The notes beneath the pieces are model-generated. The model did no database searches and was not told where the DNA came from. It worked only from the letters and a program-made list of their open reading frames with translations. DNA of 64,000 nt. Source: Catenovulum agarivorans DS-2. GTDB taxonomy: Bacteria > Pseudomonadota > Gammaproteobacteria > Enterobacterales > Alteromonadaceae. This document shows, one piece after another, positions 1 to 9,298 of the stretch; positions within the stretch are counted from its first letter, which is position 1, and every line of letters starts with the position of its first letter. The stretch is from the NCBI RefSeq assembly GCF_000568405.1, contig NZ_ARZY01000022.1, positions 22,226 through 86,225 of the forward strand, read 5' to 3'. The translations under genes were made by a program, and so were the position numbers.

Positions 1-667
1 ACCACTCAATCTCATCTGTCATAAAGTTAATTTCACCTAGCAAACGAGAGTAATAGACAGCTTGTTGGGTCTGAGATTGATAAACAACCCCTGCGCCATC
101 GTTTTCAGGTGTCGTGGCAAACGCAAATTTATCAATTGGAGCATCACTGTCAATTGATAAGCCCGCCTTGCCAAACGGAAAATCAATTCTTGGCTCTATT
201 GTGCGACGATTATTAGCGAAGCCAATTTTAAAACTCGGCTTGATAATCACCACCGAATTATTAGCGAATGCATAAGCAAACTGCTTAACGTGCGGCATTG
301 CTTTAGCAAACGCGGTAATTTCACTATCATTGTTGATTTCAAACTGCTTAATCAACTTTGTTTTATCAGCACCATGCAATTGGTAATACTCCAAAGCTGG
401 TTCACTGGTTAAACGATAAGCGGTTTCTACATGATCATCTGTACCTAAAGCAAGCGTTTTATGCTCATCATCAAGTGCGATGGTTAAAGTTGGTTCGATA
501 GAGACATCTTCGAATATAGGTTGTACAACATACAACAAATAGAAAAAGATCATCAAAAGTGCGACTAACACCATGATACCGCCGGTAGCGACACCATACT
601 TGGCAAAGCGATCTTTAAACTTTCTTATCGCATGCTGTTTGTTTGGTAAAGTGTTTGACTGATACAT
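1..667 (-). CDS. pstC: Phosphate ABC transporter permease PstC, long form (5' part only)
   Basis: Only the first ~222 residues are present; the gene runs off the left edge. The product is the inner-membrane permease of the high-affinity phosphate ABC transporter. The N-terminus is basic (HAIRKFKDRFAKYG), followed by one membrane helix at about residues 28-50 and then a long non-membrane, periplasm-like segment. This matches the extended PstC of Shewanella, Vibrio and Alteromonas, where a large extracytoplasmic domain precedes the permease helices; that domain is not found in E. coli PstC. The start is the ATG at 667. A Pho-box-like site lies about 35 bp upstream and a terminator of the preceding gene further up, so this is probably the first gene of a phosphate-starvation pst operon. 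The identity is recalled from the family, and the permease core itself is not visible. Confidence 0.75.
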   Translation of the reverse strand, partial: MYQSNTLPNKQHAIRKFKDRFAKYGVATGGIMVLVALLMIFFYLLYVVQPIFEDVSIEPTLTIALDDEHKTLALGTDDHVETAYRLTSEPALEYYQLHGADKTKLIKQFEINNDSEITAFAKAMPHVKQFAYAFANNSVVIIKPSFKIGFANNRRTIEPRIDFPFGKAGLSIDSDAPIDKFAFATTPENDGAGVVYQSQTQQAVYYSRLLGEINFMTDEIEW

Positions 668-702
668 TGAAAGCCTTAGCCTAATTGAATTGCGCGCAGT
701 AT

Positions 703-720
703 ATGATATTTTTATGACAG
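703..720 (-). promoter_or_regulatory. Pho box upstream of pstC
   Basis: On the minus strand the site reads CTGTCAT-AAAA-ATATCAT. This is two 7-bp half-sites spaced by 4 A/T bases, close to the PhoB consensus CTGTCAT-N4-CTGTCAT. It sits 36 bp before the pstC start and is oriented with it. PhoB control is inferred. Confidence 0.7.
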
Positions 721-776
721 TTATGTTACACAGGTCGTAATATTACAAAACTGTCATTTATGCAATTTTCGCGTAC

Positions 777-803
777 AAAAAAGGCTTCCGAAGAAGCCTT
801 TTA
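777..803 (-). terminator. Rho-independent terminator after pit
   Basis: The inverted repeat AAGGCTT / AAGCCTT has a short loop. On the minus strand it is followed by a run of T. It lies about 22 bp after the pit stop codon and separates pit from the pstC promoter. Confidence 0.75.
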
Positions 804-824
804 CAGTTCGAAATTCTCAGCGAA

Positions 825-2102
825 TTATAGAAGGATACTGGTTAGAATCAAGTAAGCGATTATCGCTAAACCAGCACCGGCAGGAAGGGTAACAACCCAA
901 GAAACAACAATATTTCTAACAGTCCCTAAATTCAATGCAGCAATACCACGTGCAAAACCAACACCTAATACAGCGCCAACTAATGTCTGCGTAGTTGAAA
1001 TAGGTAAACCTGTGCCCGAAGCGATAACAACGGTAGTCGCCGCTGCTAATTCTGCAGCAAAACCACGGCTAGGTGTTAAGTGAGTGATACCCTTACCTAT
1101 GGTTGCCATAACTCGATGACCAAACAAAGCTAAACCAGCAACAATACCAACTGCACCTAAAGGCAATATCCACCATGCTAGCGCTGCTTTAGCACCTATC
1201 ACACCATCATTGTCTACCACACTAACAACAGCAGCTAACGGACCAATGGCGTTAGCGACATCATTTGAACCATGTGCAAAAGCCATACAACACGCTGTCA
1301 CAATCATCAAAATTGCAAATATTTTTTCTACATTGTTGAACTGCATTTCTTTGTCTGCTTGCTCATCAATTTTTAAACGAGCAATAAAGAAACTCCCGAT
1401 AAACGCAACGATTATTCCAACCAATGCCGCATACATATAAGCTTCGGTTGTGCTTAAGCTAATTGAAGCATCTTTAAAAACGTGTTTTAACCCTTTTTTA
1501 ATGGTAACAAGAGCTAAAACAAAACCGCCTAATGCCATATAAACTGGCACATATCTTTTGGCGTTTTTAATCGGGTTATCTGTGTCAAATATAAACCGCT
1601 GCGCGCTCATAAAGATAATATACGCTAGCACACCAGATAGGAGCGGCGTGACCACCCAACTACCAACAATACCACCTACTTTTGCCCAGTTAATTGCTTC
1701 GGTACCTGCTGCGATCACTGCAAAACCGATAATAGCCCCAACAATCGAGTGCGTTGTTGATACCGGCCAGCCCATGTATGAAGCTACAGCTAACCAAGTA
1801 CCTGCTGCAATCAATGACGAAATCATACCAATTACAAACAATTCTGGAACTTGCATAAAGGGTTCTGAATCGATTATCCCCTTACGAATAGTAGAAGTTA
1901 CTTCGCCACCGGCAAGATACGCACCAGCAAACTCAAAAATCATCGCAATGATAATTGCTTGTTTAATTGTTAAAGCTTTCGATCCAACTGAAGTGCCCAT
2001 TGCATTTGCAACGTCGTTGGCGCCAATCCCCCACGCCATAAAAAAGCCGACAACGGCCGCAAAAATAACCAGCATTACGCCGTAAGTAGTTAAAATATCC
2101 AT
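825..2102 (-). CDS. pit: Low-affinity inorganic phosphate transporter (PiT family)
   Basis: This 425-residue inner-membrane protein belongs to the PiT (PF01384) phosphate:cation symporter family. The two diagnostic inverted-repeat motifs are visible: GANDVANAMGTSVGSKALT near residues 27-45 and GSNDVANAIGPLAAVVS near 280-296. About ten hydrophobic helices surround them, and an ISTTQTLVGA segment mirrors the earlier VSTTHSIVGA. The length is typical of short bacterial Pit proteins without a large cytoplasmic insert. The gene follows the DUF47 gene by about 28 bp on the same strand, the usual pit-associated pair. No Pho box was seen for this pair, unlike its neighbours, so it may be constitutive. 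A symport role is known for the family; metal-phosphate specificity cannot be read from sequence. Confidence 0.9.
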   Translation of the reverse strand: MDILTTYGVMLVIFAAVVGFFMAWGIGANDVANAMGTSVGSKALTIKQAIIIAMIFEFAGAYLAGGEVTSTIRKGIIDSEPFMQVPELFVIGMISSLIAAGTWLAVASYMGWPVSTTHSIVGAIIGFAVIAAGTEAINWAKVGGIVGSWVVTPLLSGVLAYIIFMSAQRFIFDTDNPIKNAKRYVPVYMALGGFVLALVTIKKGLKHVFKDASISLSTTEAYMYAALVGIIVAFIGSFFIARLKIDEQADKEMQFNNVEKIFAILMIVTACCMAFAHGSNDVANAIGPLAAVVSVVDNDGVIGAKAALAWWILPLGAVGIVAGLALFGHRVMATIGKGITHLTPSRGFAAELAAATTVVIASGTGLPISTTQTLVGAVLGVGFARGIAALNLGTVRNIVVSWVVTLPAGAGLAIIAYLILTSILL

Positions 2103-2130
2103 TGGATTTCCTGGTATTTATCTGAGTAAT

Positions 2131-2808
2131 TTATTTAGCTAAAAGAAGTTCTAATCGACCACCAACAGACTCAGCACGGTCTGCCAAATCGCCTACCCAC
2201 TCGATTACGTCATACAAGAATATTGCATCAATCGGATTCATTTCTGATTCAGCTGTTCTGACAGATTGACGCAAACCAACTTGTAGTTTGTCAGTATCTT
2301 CTTCGATTTCTGCTACTTTAGAGATGATTTTTTCGACTAAATCGACTTCACGACCTCTAAATCCAGTTTCGAGCAACTCGTCCAATTCGTTAATTGCCTT
2401 TGCAGCCAAATCGACAGCGTCGATGCAGCGATTAAGGTAGACCATAAAATCGGTCTGTAACTTTCGCGGAATTGCTAGCTCTCGTCCTATCACTCGGCCG
2501 GCGATATCTTTGGCCTTGTTAGCAATCTTGTCCTGCTGAACTAACAGCTCTAACAAGTCAGCACGATCAACTGGTAAGAATAGCCCCTTAGGCAACTGAG
2601 TACGCAAATCACGCTTAATTGCGTCGGCTTGCTTCTCAGACTTAGAAATTTCATCACGAACCTGCTGAGCAGTTGTCCAATCTGAATTAAACACAGCTTC
2701 AAAGAATACTGGAAGCTTGTCGGCTGTTGCTTTTACAACATCGATATGTGTTTCAAGCGCTTTAAATGGCGACTTACCGAATACACCTAAAAAAGAATTT
2801 CCTGACAT
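2131..2808 (-). CDS. DUF47 / PhoU-like Pit accessory protein
   Basis: This 225-residue soluble helical protein belongs to the TIGR00153/DUF47 family (PF01865), distantly related to PhoU. It is rich in amphipathic helices, with acidic and basic patches such as RDEISKSEKQADAIKRDL (about residues 51-68) and EIEEDTDKLQVGLRQSV (about 166-182), consistent with the PhoU-type three-helix bundles. It is first in a two-gene unit with pit. In other bacteria DUF47 proteins next to pit are thought to modulate phosphate uptake, but no catalytic residues are known, so only an accessory or regulatory role can be inferred. Confidence 0.85.
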   Translation of the reverse strand: MSGNSFLGVFGKSPFKALETHIDVVKATADKLPVFFEAVFNSDWTTAQQVRDEISKSEKQADAIKRDLRTQLPKGLFLPVDRADLLELLVQQDKIANKAKDIAGRVIGRELAIPRKLQTDFMVYLNRCIDAVDLAAKAINELDELLETGFRGREVDLVEKIISKVAEIEEDTDKLQVGLRQSVRTAESEMNPIDAIFLYDVIEWVGDLADRAESVGGRLELLLAK

Positions 2809-2914
2809 AAATAAACCTATTAATTTACTTTGCTGGCGCGCGGATTCTACACTAAATCACAGCTATGTGACCAAGTTTCCATAAATTTTCTCGACATAAA
2901 TCATAACCGTGCAT

Positions 2915-4876
2915 CTAGTAAGCCATCTGTATGTCATTATTGCTCGCAAGCGTCTTCATTATGTTTGATGCTTGCAGCTGAGTACTTTGGCTGACTTTAT
3001 TGGTTTTTTCTCGGGTCTGCTCTATCTGCAATTGAACTTGAGCAATCGCTTTTTCAAACGCATCAATATGCTGTAGCTGGTCGCTTGCGTTGTGGACACT
3101 CTGCAGGGCTGCACTGGCAGATTCTTGCGCTTGTGCTCTAACCACTTGGGCATTTTCGTAAAGATCTATCGCGGTCTGTTTTTGGTCACTCGACAAACTG
3201 TCTATTTGTTTAACCACATCGACCAGTTCATCAGATGATGAACGCAGCAGTTCTAATATAGAAGAAATATCAGATAAAGATTCTTGCGTGCGCTGAGACA
3301 GATTGCGAACTTCATCCGCAACCACGGCAAACCCTCGGCCATGCTCACCAGCTCTTGCGGCTTCAATTGCGGCATTTAACGCCAATAAATTAGTTTGCTC
3401 AGCAACACTGCCGATGGTGTCGACAATCGTGCTCGCTTTGTCTACCGAGTTCAGTAACAACTCAACAGACTTGTAACTTGTTTGTGTTGCACTAAAAATT
3501 TTCTCGGCGCTGTCGGTCACCAAATTAATTTTCTTGTTACTGTCGGCGATAAAGGTCTCAGTTTGTTGTGCATTTTTTTGCACTGTCTCAGCACCGGTAT
3601 AAACTTCTTGAGCTAAGTCAACTAGTTCTTTCATTATGTGTAATTGACCTTGCATCTTGCCGTGAACTTCACCCGTTTTCGATTCAATATCTTTGCTCTC
3701 ATGTACTAGGCCATCAAGCGTATTGGAGATTTGCGACAAGGTCTGGTTTTTGTTTTCGTTTTCTTGTTCAATTTGATCTATCAATTGATTAAAACATTGA
3801 GCCACTTGGTCTATTTCAGTGTTGCTTTTCGAAACAATCAAACGCTCAACTTCACCAGTGGTAACCAAACGACGAAAACTCTTGCGTAATTTGCGCACTG
3901 GTTTAACTATCCAAGCATATTGAAATACCATCAGTACAATCGCCACCAGCATTAGCACAATGGCAGCGCTGTACAATACAGTTTTGGTTTGGCTGTCGAC
4001 TTGGTGTTGATGATCGAGCAACGCCGATTCTAAACGCAGGTAATCTGCCTCAAAATTTTCAACCTGGCGACGCAAGTCTTGGTATGAGTTTTCAACAAGT
4101 CTTAATGAGTTTTGCGTATTGGCAACTTCTTTTGGGTAGCGGTTGATCAGGTTTCGAATTGAAGCAATCACTTCATCACCGACTTCATCGTCCGCCACTT
4201 CAAGGCCTAATGAAAATTCGTACTCTTCCTCTTCTGATTCTGGATAAATCTCAAAGCGAGGCAATTGATTGAGCTGCTCAGCAACAGACTTAATTTCTTC
4301 AACTTTGCTGTATAGTAAATTTGCATCTGAGCCGCCGTCAGCGCCAAATGTGCGCTCTCGACGATAAGATAATTCGGCAACAAGATTTGCCAATTCAATT
4401 GACAACGGATAATACTGGTTTGCAAGTTCGCCGCGTGTTGAAGCACCTTCATTGATATACTCAGCTAAACTTTGGCTATCTGACTGTAAGCTTTTTTCCG
4501 CAAACTGCAGCAGCGCTTCACTATTGGCCCCAAGCTTACCTGCGGCCCGAACATCTTCTTCAATAAACTGAACCAACTGTTCGATTTGACCAACCAAAGC
4601 ATTATAAGAAGGATTGCTGCTGTTGCGCAGTGTTGTACCGATTGCTTGCAACGTTTCTTTCGAGGCACTCAACTCTAAAGAGTCGCTGGTCATTAAATAA
4701 CGATTGACTTGATTCTTGAATATTTGAGTAAGCTGATTCTTAGTCTTTTGGTATTCAGCTAGGTCCTGTTTAACCTGTTGTTGTTGAACATTAGACCAAA
4801 TTAAAAGAGAAATAAGCCCTAACCCAATTAATATCAGTACAACAGAGGAAAGAATAGAAAAACGCGAAATGTTCAT
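2915..4876 (-). CDS. Methyl-accepting chemotaxis protein
   Basis: This 653-residue transmembrane chemoreceptor has an N-terminal membrane helix at about residues 9-29 and a long, mostly helical periplasmic sensor region to about 300. A second helix (about 302-324) is followed by a HAMP linker and the cytoplasmic signalling coiled coil. The highly conserved hairpin tip is visible as [20 protein letters not shown] followed by [15 protein letters not shown]. The sensor contains paired helices rather than a recognisable PAS/Cache fold, so the ligand cannot be named. No pentapeptide tether for CheR is seen at the C-terminus. It lies between phosphate genes and has a Pho-box-like site upstream, so induction under phosphate limitation is plausible. 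Confidence 0.93.
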   Translation of the reverse strand: MNISRFSILSSVVLILIGLGLISLLIWSNVQQQQVKQDLAEYQKTKNQLTQIFKNQVNRYLMTSDSLELSASKETLQAIGTTLRNSSNPSYNALVGQIEQLVQFIEEDVRAAGKLGANSEALLQFAEKSLQSDSQSLAEYINEGASTRGELANQYYPLSIELANLVAELSYRRERTFGADGGSDANLLYSKVEEIKSVAEQLNQLPRFEIYPESEEEEYEFSLGLEVADDEVGDEVIASIRNLINRYPKEVANTQNSLRLVENSYQDLRRQVENFEADYLRLESALLDHQHQVDSQTKTVLYSAAIVLMLVAIVLMVFQYAWIVKPVRKLRKSFRRLVTTGEVERLIVSKSNTEIDQVAQCFNQLIDQIEQENENKNQTLSQISNTLDGLVHESKDIESKTGEVHGKMQGQLHIMKELVDLAQEVYTGAETVQKNAQQTETFIADSNKKINLVTDSAEKIFSATQTSYKSVELLLNSVDKASTIVDTIGSVAEQTNLLALNAAIEAARAGEHGRGFAVVADEVRNLSQRTQESLSDISSILELLRSSSDELVDVVKQIDSLSSDQKQTAIDLYENAQVVRAQAQESASAALQSVHNASDQLQHIDAFEKAIAQVQLQIEQTREKTNKVSQSTQLQASNIMKTLASNNDIQMAY

Positions 4877-4925
4877 TGCAACTTAAATATGTCAATATCT
4901 TTGAGCGTCAAGCTAACAGCTTTTG

Positions 4926-4943
4926 ATGACATTTTTGTTACAG
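4926..4943 (-). promoter_or_regulatory. Pho-box-like site upstream of the chemoreceptor gene
   Basis: On the minus strand the site reads CTGTAAC-AAAA-ATGTCAT, with the same spacing and A4 linker as the pstC site. It lies 50 bp before the chemoreceptor start. The first half-site matches the consensus at 5 of 7 positions and the second at 6 of 7. Confidence 0.55.
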
Positions 4944-5097
4944 CTGTCATATTTGTTGTTTTTCCGCACGCCCTCATTCAATATGTAACGAAAACCACCA
5001 GCAAGGGTAAACAAGTCTTGGGGTCGGTTGATCTTTGTAAGATCTGTACCCTATACTGACAATTAACCAGCAAGCAACTGATATAGCGATTATTTTT

Positions 5098-5610
5098 ATG
5101 CAAAACCAACTTATTATTTCGATTATTTCCGCTGACAAGCCAGGCATCATTGAATTGCTATCTAAAACCATAAGAGCAAACCATGGTAACTGGTTGGGCA
5201 GTAATTTTTGCCGTTTATCAGGCCAATTCGCAGGTATTGTTGAAATAGGTGTTGTACATGAACATCAACAAAACCTAATTGCAGCAATCAAAAACTTAAC
5301 GCAACACAATATCCAATTGCACATTGCCGAAGGCACCAAAGATAAAGAGCAACAATGTAAGTTAGCCACATTAACCGTTGTTGGCAACGACAAGGCTGGC
5401 ATAATAAATCAAATTTCAACTCGGCTTGCTGAACATCAAGTTAATTTACTTAACTTAAAATCAAGTTGTGAAAGCGCCCCTAATTGGGGAAGCTTGCTAT
5501 TTAAAGCTGAAGCCACTTTGGAGCTACCTACCAATATCGATATTGACGACATTCAAGAGGCGCTTGAAGACATAGCTAACGACCTAGTGGTTGAGATTAA
5601 CCTTGAATAA
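5098..5610 (+). CDS. GcvR-like double ACT-domain regulatory protein
   Basis: This 170-residue protein has two ACT domains, at residues ~5-75 (IISIISADKPGIIELLSKTI) and ~88-165 (TLTVVGNDKAGIINQISTRL). This is the architecture of GcvR, which in E. coli binds GcvA and represses the glycine cleavage operon when glycine is scarce. The length is close to that of E. coli GcvR. No DNA-binding domain is present, as expected. Its neighbours (chemoreceptor, ppk) give no link to glycine metabolism, so the exact regulatory partner is uncertain. It is divergent from the chemoreceptor gene. Confidence 0.75.
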   Translation: MQNQLIISIISADKPGIIELLSKTIRANHGNWLGSNFCRLSGQFAGIVEIGVVHEHQQNLIAAIKNLTQHNIQLHIAEGTKDKEQQCKLATLTVVGNDKAGIINQISTRLAEHQVNLLNLKSSCESAPNWGSLLFKAEATLELPTNIDIDDIQEALEDIANDLVVEINLE

Positions 5611-5631
5611 TCTATGAATTAAATATGACAA

Positions 5632-5649
5632 CTGTAATATTAATGTCAT
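5632..5649 (+). promoter_or_regulatory. Pho box upstream of ppk
   Basis: The site reads CTGTAAT-ATTA-ATGTCAT, two PhoB half-sites with a 4-bp A/T linker. It lies about 30 bp before a TATAAT -10 element (5679-5684) and 52 bp before the ppk ATG, taking the place of a -35 box as PhoB sites usually do. Confidence 0.7.
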
Positions 5650-5678
5650 AGATAAATTATCTAATGACTTTAGATCAG

Positions 5679-5684
5679 TATAAT
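5679..5684 (+). promoter_or_regulatory. -10 element of the ppk-ppx promoter
   Basis: This is a perfect TATAAT hexamer 17 bp before the ppk start codon, downstream of the Pho box and with no good -35. That is the layout expected of a PhoB-activated promoter. Confidence 0.55.
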
Positions 5685-5700
5685 AAAGAACTCTAATTTC

Positions 5701-7767
5701 ATGGCAAAAGACAAATTATTTGTTGAAAAAGAACTCAGCTGGCTTTCTTTTAACGAGCGAGTTCTTCAAGAAGCTGCAGACAAAACCGTTCCTGTTGTTG
5801 AACGCGTGCGCTTTTTAGGTATATTTTCCAATAATCAGGATGAGTTTTTTAGAGTGCGCGTAGCAGATGTTCGACGCAGATCTTTGCTTGAAAAAGAACA
5901 CAATGATGAACGCGCCACTAAATTACTCGCGAACATTCAAGAAAAGGTTATTGCACTTCAAACTAAATTTGACGCTATATACAAAGAAGTTGTACGTGAA
6001 CTAGCTCGACATAAAATATATTTTGTTGACCATACTAATTTATCCAAGTTTCACGATGAGTGGTTAACCAATTTTTTTCAACAGCAAGTCATTAAACATG
6101 TTAGGCCGCTTATACCGTCTAAAACACGTAAATTGATCGATTTAATCGAAGACAACACAACTTACTTTGCAGTACAAATGATTAAAGGCGACTCAGTCGA
6201 GTATGCTGTTGTTGAAGTACCAACAAATGAAGTCTCACGCTTTATTTTGCTGCCGCCAGAAAAAAGTAAAGTCAAAAAAGAAGTCATTCTGCTAGACGAC
6301 GTCATGCTGCACAATTTGTCAGCCATTTTCAGAGGTTTTTTCGAATTTGACGAAATCAATGCCTATAGCTTCAAAATGACCCGAGATGCCGAGTATTACG
6401 TCGAAGATGAAATCGATCAAAGCTTGGTTGAGCAAATGTCAGAAAGTTTAAAACAGCGCTTCACAGCCGATCCTACTCGCGTTGTTTACGACCGAGACAT
6501 GCCAAGTGCAATGCTGAAGTTTTTAAAGAAACATCTACAAATATCTGATACCAACGAAGCGCTGCTACCTGGTGGTAAATACAGAAACTTTAAAGACTTT
6601 ATTGGCTTTCCAAATTTTGGCAGAAAATACCTAGAAAACCCCAAACTACCTGCGCTGTTTAATGCACAGTTTTCCTCCTTTGATAGCGCATTTGAAGCGA
6701 TCCGCCATCAAGATATATTGTTATATTATCCGTACCATACATTTGATCACTTTACTGAGTTGGTCAGACAAGCTGCGTTTGACCCAGCCGTTACCAGTAT
6801 TCGTTTAAACATTTATCGAGTAGCAAAAAATTCCCGCATCATCCACTCGTTAATTGACGCGGTAAAAAATGGTAAAAACGTTCACGTTGTGGTGGAGCTG
6901 AAAGCACGTTTTGACGAAGAAAATAACATCGAGTGGTCGCGAGTAATGACGGACGCTGGCATTCGCGTTTCTTTTGGCATTCCAACCTTAAAAATTCACT
7001 CTAAACTGTGTCTCATTCATCGCAAAGAAGGCGATGTCATCAATAGATATGCGCACTTAGGCACAGGTAATTTCCACGAAAAAACCGCCAAAATATACAC
7101 TGATTTTAGTTTATTTACCTGTCATCCAGAAATTACCCGCGAAGTTGAAAACGTATTTGATTTCATAGAGTACAGCTACAAGCGCTACAAGTTTTACCAT
7201 TTACTGGTGTCGCCAATTAATACACGTCTGTCTATTACACAAATGATAGACCAAGAAATTCAAAACGCCCGCTCTGGCCAACCAAGCGGTATCGCAGTTA
7301 AAGTAAACAACTTGGTGGATGAGCCTATAATCCAAAAACTTTACGAAGCAAGTCAGGCTGGTGTAAAAATCCGCTTAATAATTCGTGGCATGTGTAGCTT
7401 GGTGCCCGGTATAAAAGGTGTCAGTGAAAACATTAAAATTATCAGCATTGTCGATCGATTTTTAGAGCACCCAAGGGTAATGGTGTTTGAAAATGGTGGT
7501 GACAAAAAAGTATATATTTCATCTGCTGACTGGATGACTCGCAACATTGAGCATAGAATTGAAGTAACTTGTCCAATTTACGACGAAAAGTTAAAACAAA
7601 GAATCGTTGACATTTTTGAATTACAATTCAAAGATACAACTAAAGCACGTGTTATCGATGCAGAGCAGAAAAACGACTACGTCCCGCGTGGTAACCGTAA
7701 AAAACTACGCTCACAAGTTGAAACATATAATTATATTAAAAAGTTAGAGGAAAACTATATTCCCTAA
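5701..7767 (+). CDS. ppk: Polyphosphate kinase 1
   Basis: This 688-residue PPK1 reversibly polymerises the gamma phosphate of ATP into inorganic polyphosphate. It starts with the typical N-terminal segment (ELSWLSFNERVLQEA, SNNQDEFFRVRVADVRRR). The first phospholipase-D-like catalytic half carries the autophosphorylation histidine in LKIHSKLCLIHR, and the HLGTGNFHEKTAKIYTD block follows. The second half contains IIRGMCSLVPGIKGVSENI and ends with the conserved YISSADWMTRNIEHRIEV. Length matches the family (~690). It is followed after 20 bp by ppx, forming the classic ppk-ppx operon, and preceded by a Pho box. The ATG at 5701 is used; the ribosome-binding site is weak. Confidence 0.97.
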   Translation: MAKDKLFVEKELSWLSFNERVLQEAADKTVPVVERVRFLGIFSNNQDEFFRVRVADVRRRSLLEKEHNDERATKLLANIQEKVIALQTKFDAIYKEVVRELARHKIYFVDHTNLSKFHDEWLTNFFQQQVIKHVRPLIPSKTRKLIDLIEDNTTYFAVQMIKGDSVEYAVVEVPTNEVSRFILLPPEKSKVKKEVILLDDVMLHNLSAIFRGFFEFDEINAYSFKMTRDAEYYVEDEIDQSLVEQMSESLKQRFTADPTRVVYDRDMPSAMLKFLKKHLQISDTNEALLPGGKYRNFKDFIGFPNFGRKYLENPKLPALFNAQFSSFDSAFEAIRHQDILLYYPYHTFDHFTELVRQAAFDPAVTSIRLNIYRVAKNSRIIHSLIDAVKNGKNVHVVVELKARFDEENNIEWSRVMTDAGIRVSFGIPTLKIHSKLCLIHRKEGDVINRYAHLGTGNFHEKTAKIYTDFSLFTCHPEITREVENVFDFIEYSYKRYKFYHLLVSPINTRLSITQMIDQEIQNARSGQPSGIAVKVNNLVDEPIIQKLYEASQAGVKIRLIIRGMCSLVPGIKGVSENIKIISIVDRFLEHPRVMVFENGGDKKVYISSADWMTRNIEHRIEVTCPIYDEKLKQRIVDIFELQFKDTTKARVIDAEQKNDYVPRGNRKKLRSQVETYNYIKKLEENYIP

Positions 7768-7787
7768 CCTATTTAGAAGGTCTATTT

Positions 7788-9290
7788 ATGAATCAAGCCT
7801 CAACAAATGAACGTGAAGTAATAGCCGCGTTAGATATAGGCTCAAACAGTTTTCATTTGATTGTGGCTCGCATTGTCGATGGCTCTTTACAAACCCTGCA
7901 CAAAGTTAAACAGAGAGTTAGACTCGCGCAGGGATTGTCTGCCGATGGTACCCTGAACCAAGCGGCAATTGATCGAGCCAAAGACACCCTCAAACAAATG
8001 GCGCAAACGCTGCAAGATGTTCCTGAATCAAACGTGCGAGTAGTTGCCACCTATACCCTGCGTAAAGCCAAAAACGTCCAAGATTTTCTTAACCAAGTCG
8101 AAAGTGTTTTTCCCTACCCGATTGAAATCATTCCAGGCAAAGAAGAAGCGCGTTTAATCTACCAAGGTATCGCACATACTGTCGCTGGAGATGACAATAG
8201 ACTTGTGGTTGATATTGGTGGTGGTAGTACCGAATTTATTATAGGCCACCATTTTACACCGCTTAAACTCAACTCCAGATCTATGGGGTGTGTGAGTTTT
8301 ACCGAACAATACTTTCCGCAAGGTAAAATTACCGAACGTCACTTTCAAAAAGCAATACTGGCAGCAGAGCAAGAGCTTGAGCATATTGCCGATGAATACA
8401 AAGCTGTAGGTTGGAAGCAAGCACATGGCACTTCAGGTACCATCAAGGCGATAAGAGAAGCCATCATCCAAAATGGCTGGAGTGACGGTGATATTCACGC
8501 AAAACACTTAGAAAAACTAAAACAAACACTGATTACATTTGAAAATATTAACAACATTAATATTCCAGGCGTGAGCGAGCACCGCCGACCCGTTTTAGCA
8601 GGCGGTCTAGCAGTGTTAATTGCCGCATTTGACAGTTTAAATATCCGTAGTATGCGTTACGAAGATGCAGCACTGCGCGAAGGTGTACTGTACGAAATGG
8701 AAGATAGATTTCAACACGAAGATATCAGAGAACGTACAGTGGAAAGCCTTAGTCAAAGATATGCAATAGACACACAGCAAGCGGCACGAGTGCATACTTC
8801 GGCAAATTATATATTTGAACAAGTTGCCAATGAGTGGCAGCTCAACAAAAAGGATTTTCAACAACTATTAGGTTGGGCTGCGCAATTGCACGAAGTTGGA
8901 TTACACATTCATTCAACCGGTTACCATAAACACAGTGCATACATTCTAGAACATACTGATATGCCAGGGTTTAATGTTGAGCAACAACAGGCAGTCGCGA
9001 CCCTAGTCCGTTACCATAGAAAAAAATTAAAACCGACTGAATTAACAAACTTTAATTACTACAAAACGCAGAAAATCTTACGCTTGGTCCGTATTTTACG
9101 TATTGCAACTATGCTTAATTTACGTCGTATTGAAGGGTATTTGCCTAAATATAAAGTCGCTGTGACCAACGAAGCTTTATCGATTGATTTTCCAAAAGCA
9201 TTTTTACAACAACACCCTCTACTAGAAGCTGATTTGATGACAGAAGCAACCATGCAAACAGATGCTGGTTTCGAGTTTACATTTAGCTAG
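7788..9290 (+). CDS. ppx: Exopolyphosphatase / guanosine pentaphosphate phosphohydrolase
   Basis: This 500-residue Ppx/GppA-family enzyme removes terminal phosphates from polyphosphate and may hydrolyse pppGpp. The actin-like ATPase-fold signatures are visible: AALDIGSNSFHLIVAR (residues ~9-24) and VVDIGGGSTEFIIG (~139-152). The C-terminal half (about 310-500) is the HD-like helical domain, with HEVGLHIHSTGYHKHSAYIL and VRYHRKKLKP. It is the second gene of the Pho-box-controlled ppk-ppx unit, preceded by AGAAGG-type spacing to its ATG. Ppx and GppA cannot be fully separated by sequence alone; position next to ppk favours Ppx. Confidence 0.95.
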   Translation: MNQASTNEREVIAALDIGSNSFHLIVARIVDGSLQTLHKVKQRVRLAQGLSADGTLNQAAIDRAKDTLKQMAQTLQDVPESNVRVVATYTLRKAKNVQDFLNQVESVFPYPIEIIPGKEEARLIYQGIAHTVAGDDNRLVVDIGGGSTEFIIGHHFTPLKLNSRSMGCVSFTEQYFPQGKITERHFQKAILAAEQELEHIADEYKAVGWKQAHGTSGTIKAIREAIIQNGWSDGDIHAKHLEKLKQTLITFENINNINIPGVSEHRRPVLAGGLAVLIAAFDSLNIRSMRYEDAALREGVLYEMEDRFQHEDIRERTVESLSQRYAIDTQQAARVHTSANYIFEQVANEWQLNKKDFQQLLGWAAQLHEVGLHIHSTGYHKHSAYILEHTDMPGFNVEQQQAVATLVRYHRKKLKPTELTNFNYYKTQKILRLVRILRIATMLNLRRIEGYLPKYKVAVTNEALSIDFPKAFLQQHPLLEADLMTEATMQTDAGFEFTFS

Positions 9291-9298
9291 GCGGGTAT

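Noticed and set aside
2820..2914. Pho box before pit-DUF47
   Set aside because: Only scattered half-matches were seen, without the 4-bp spacing.
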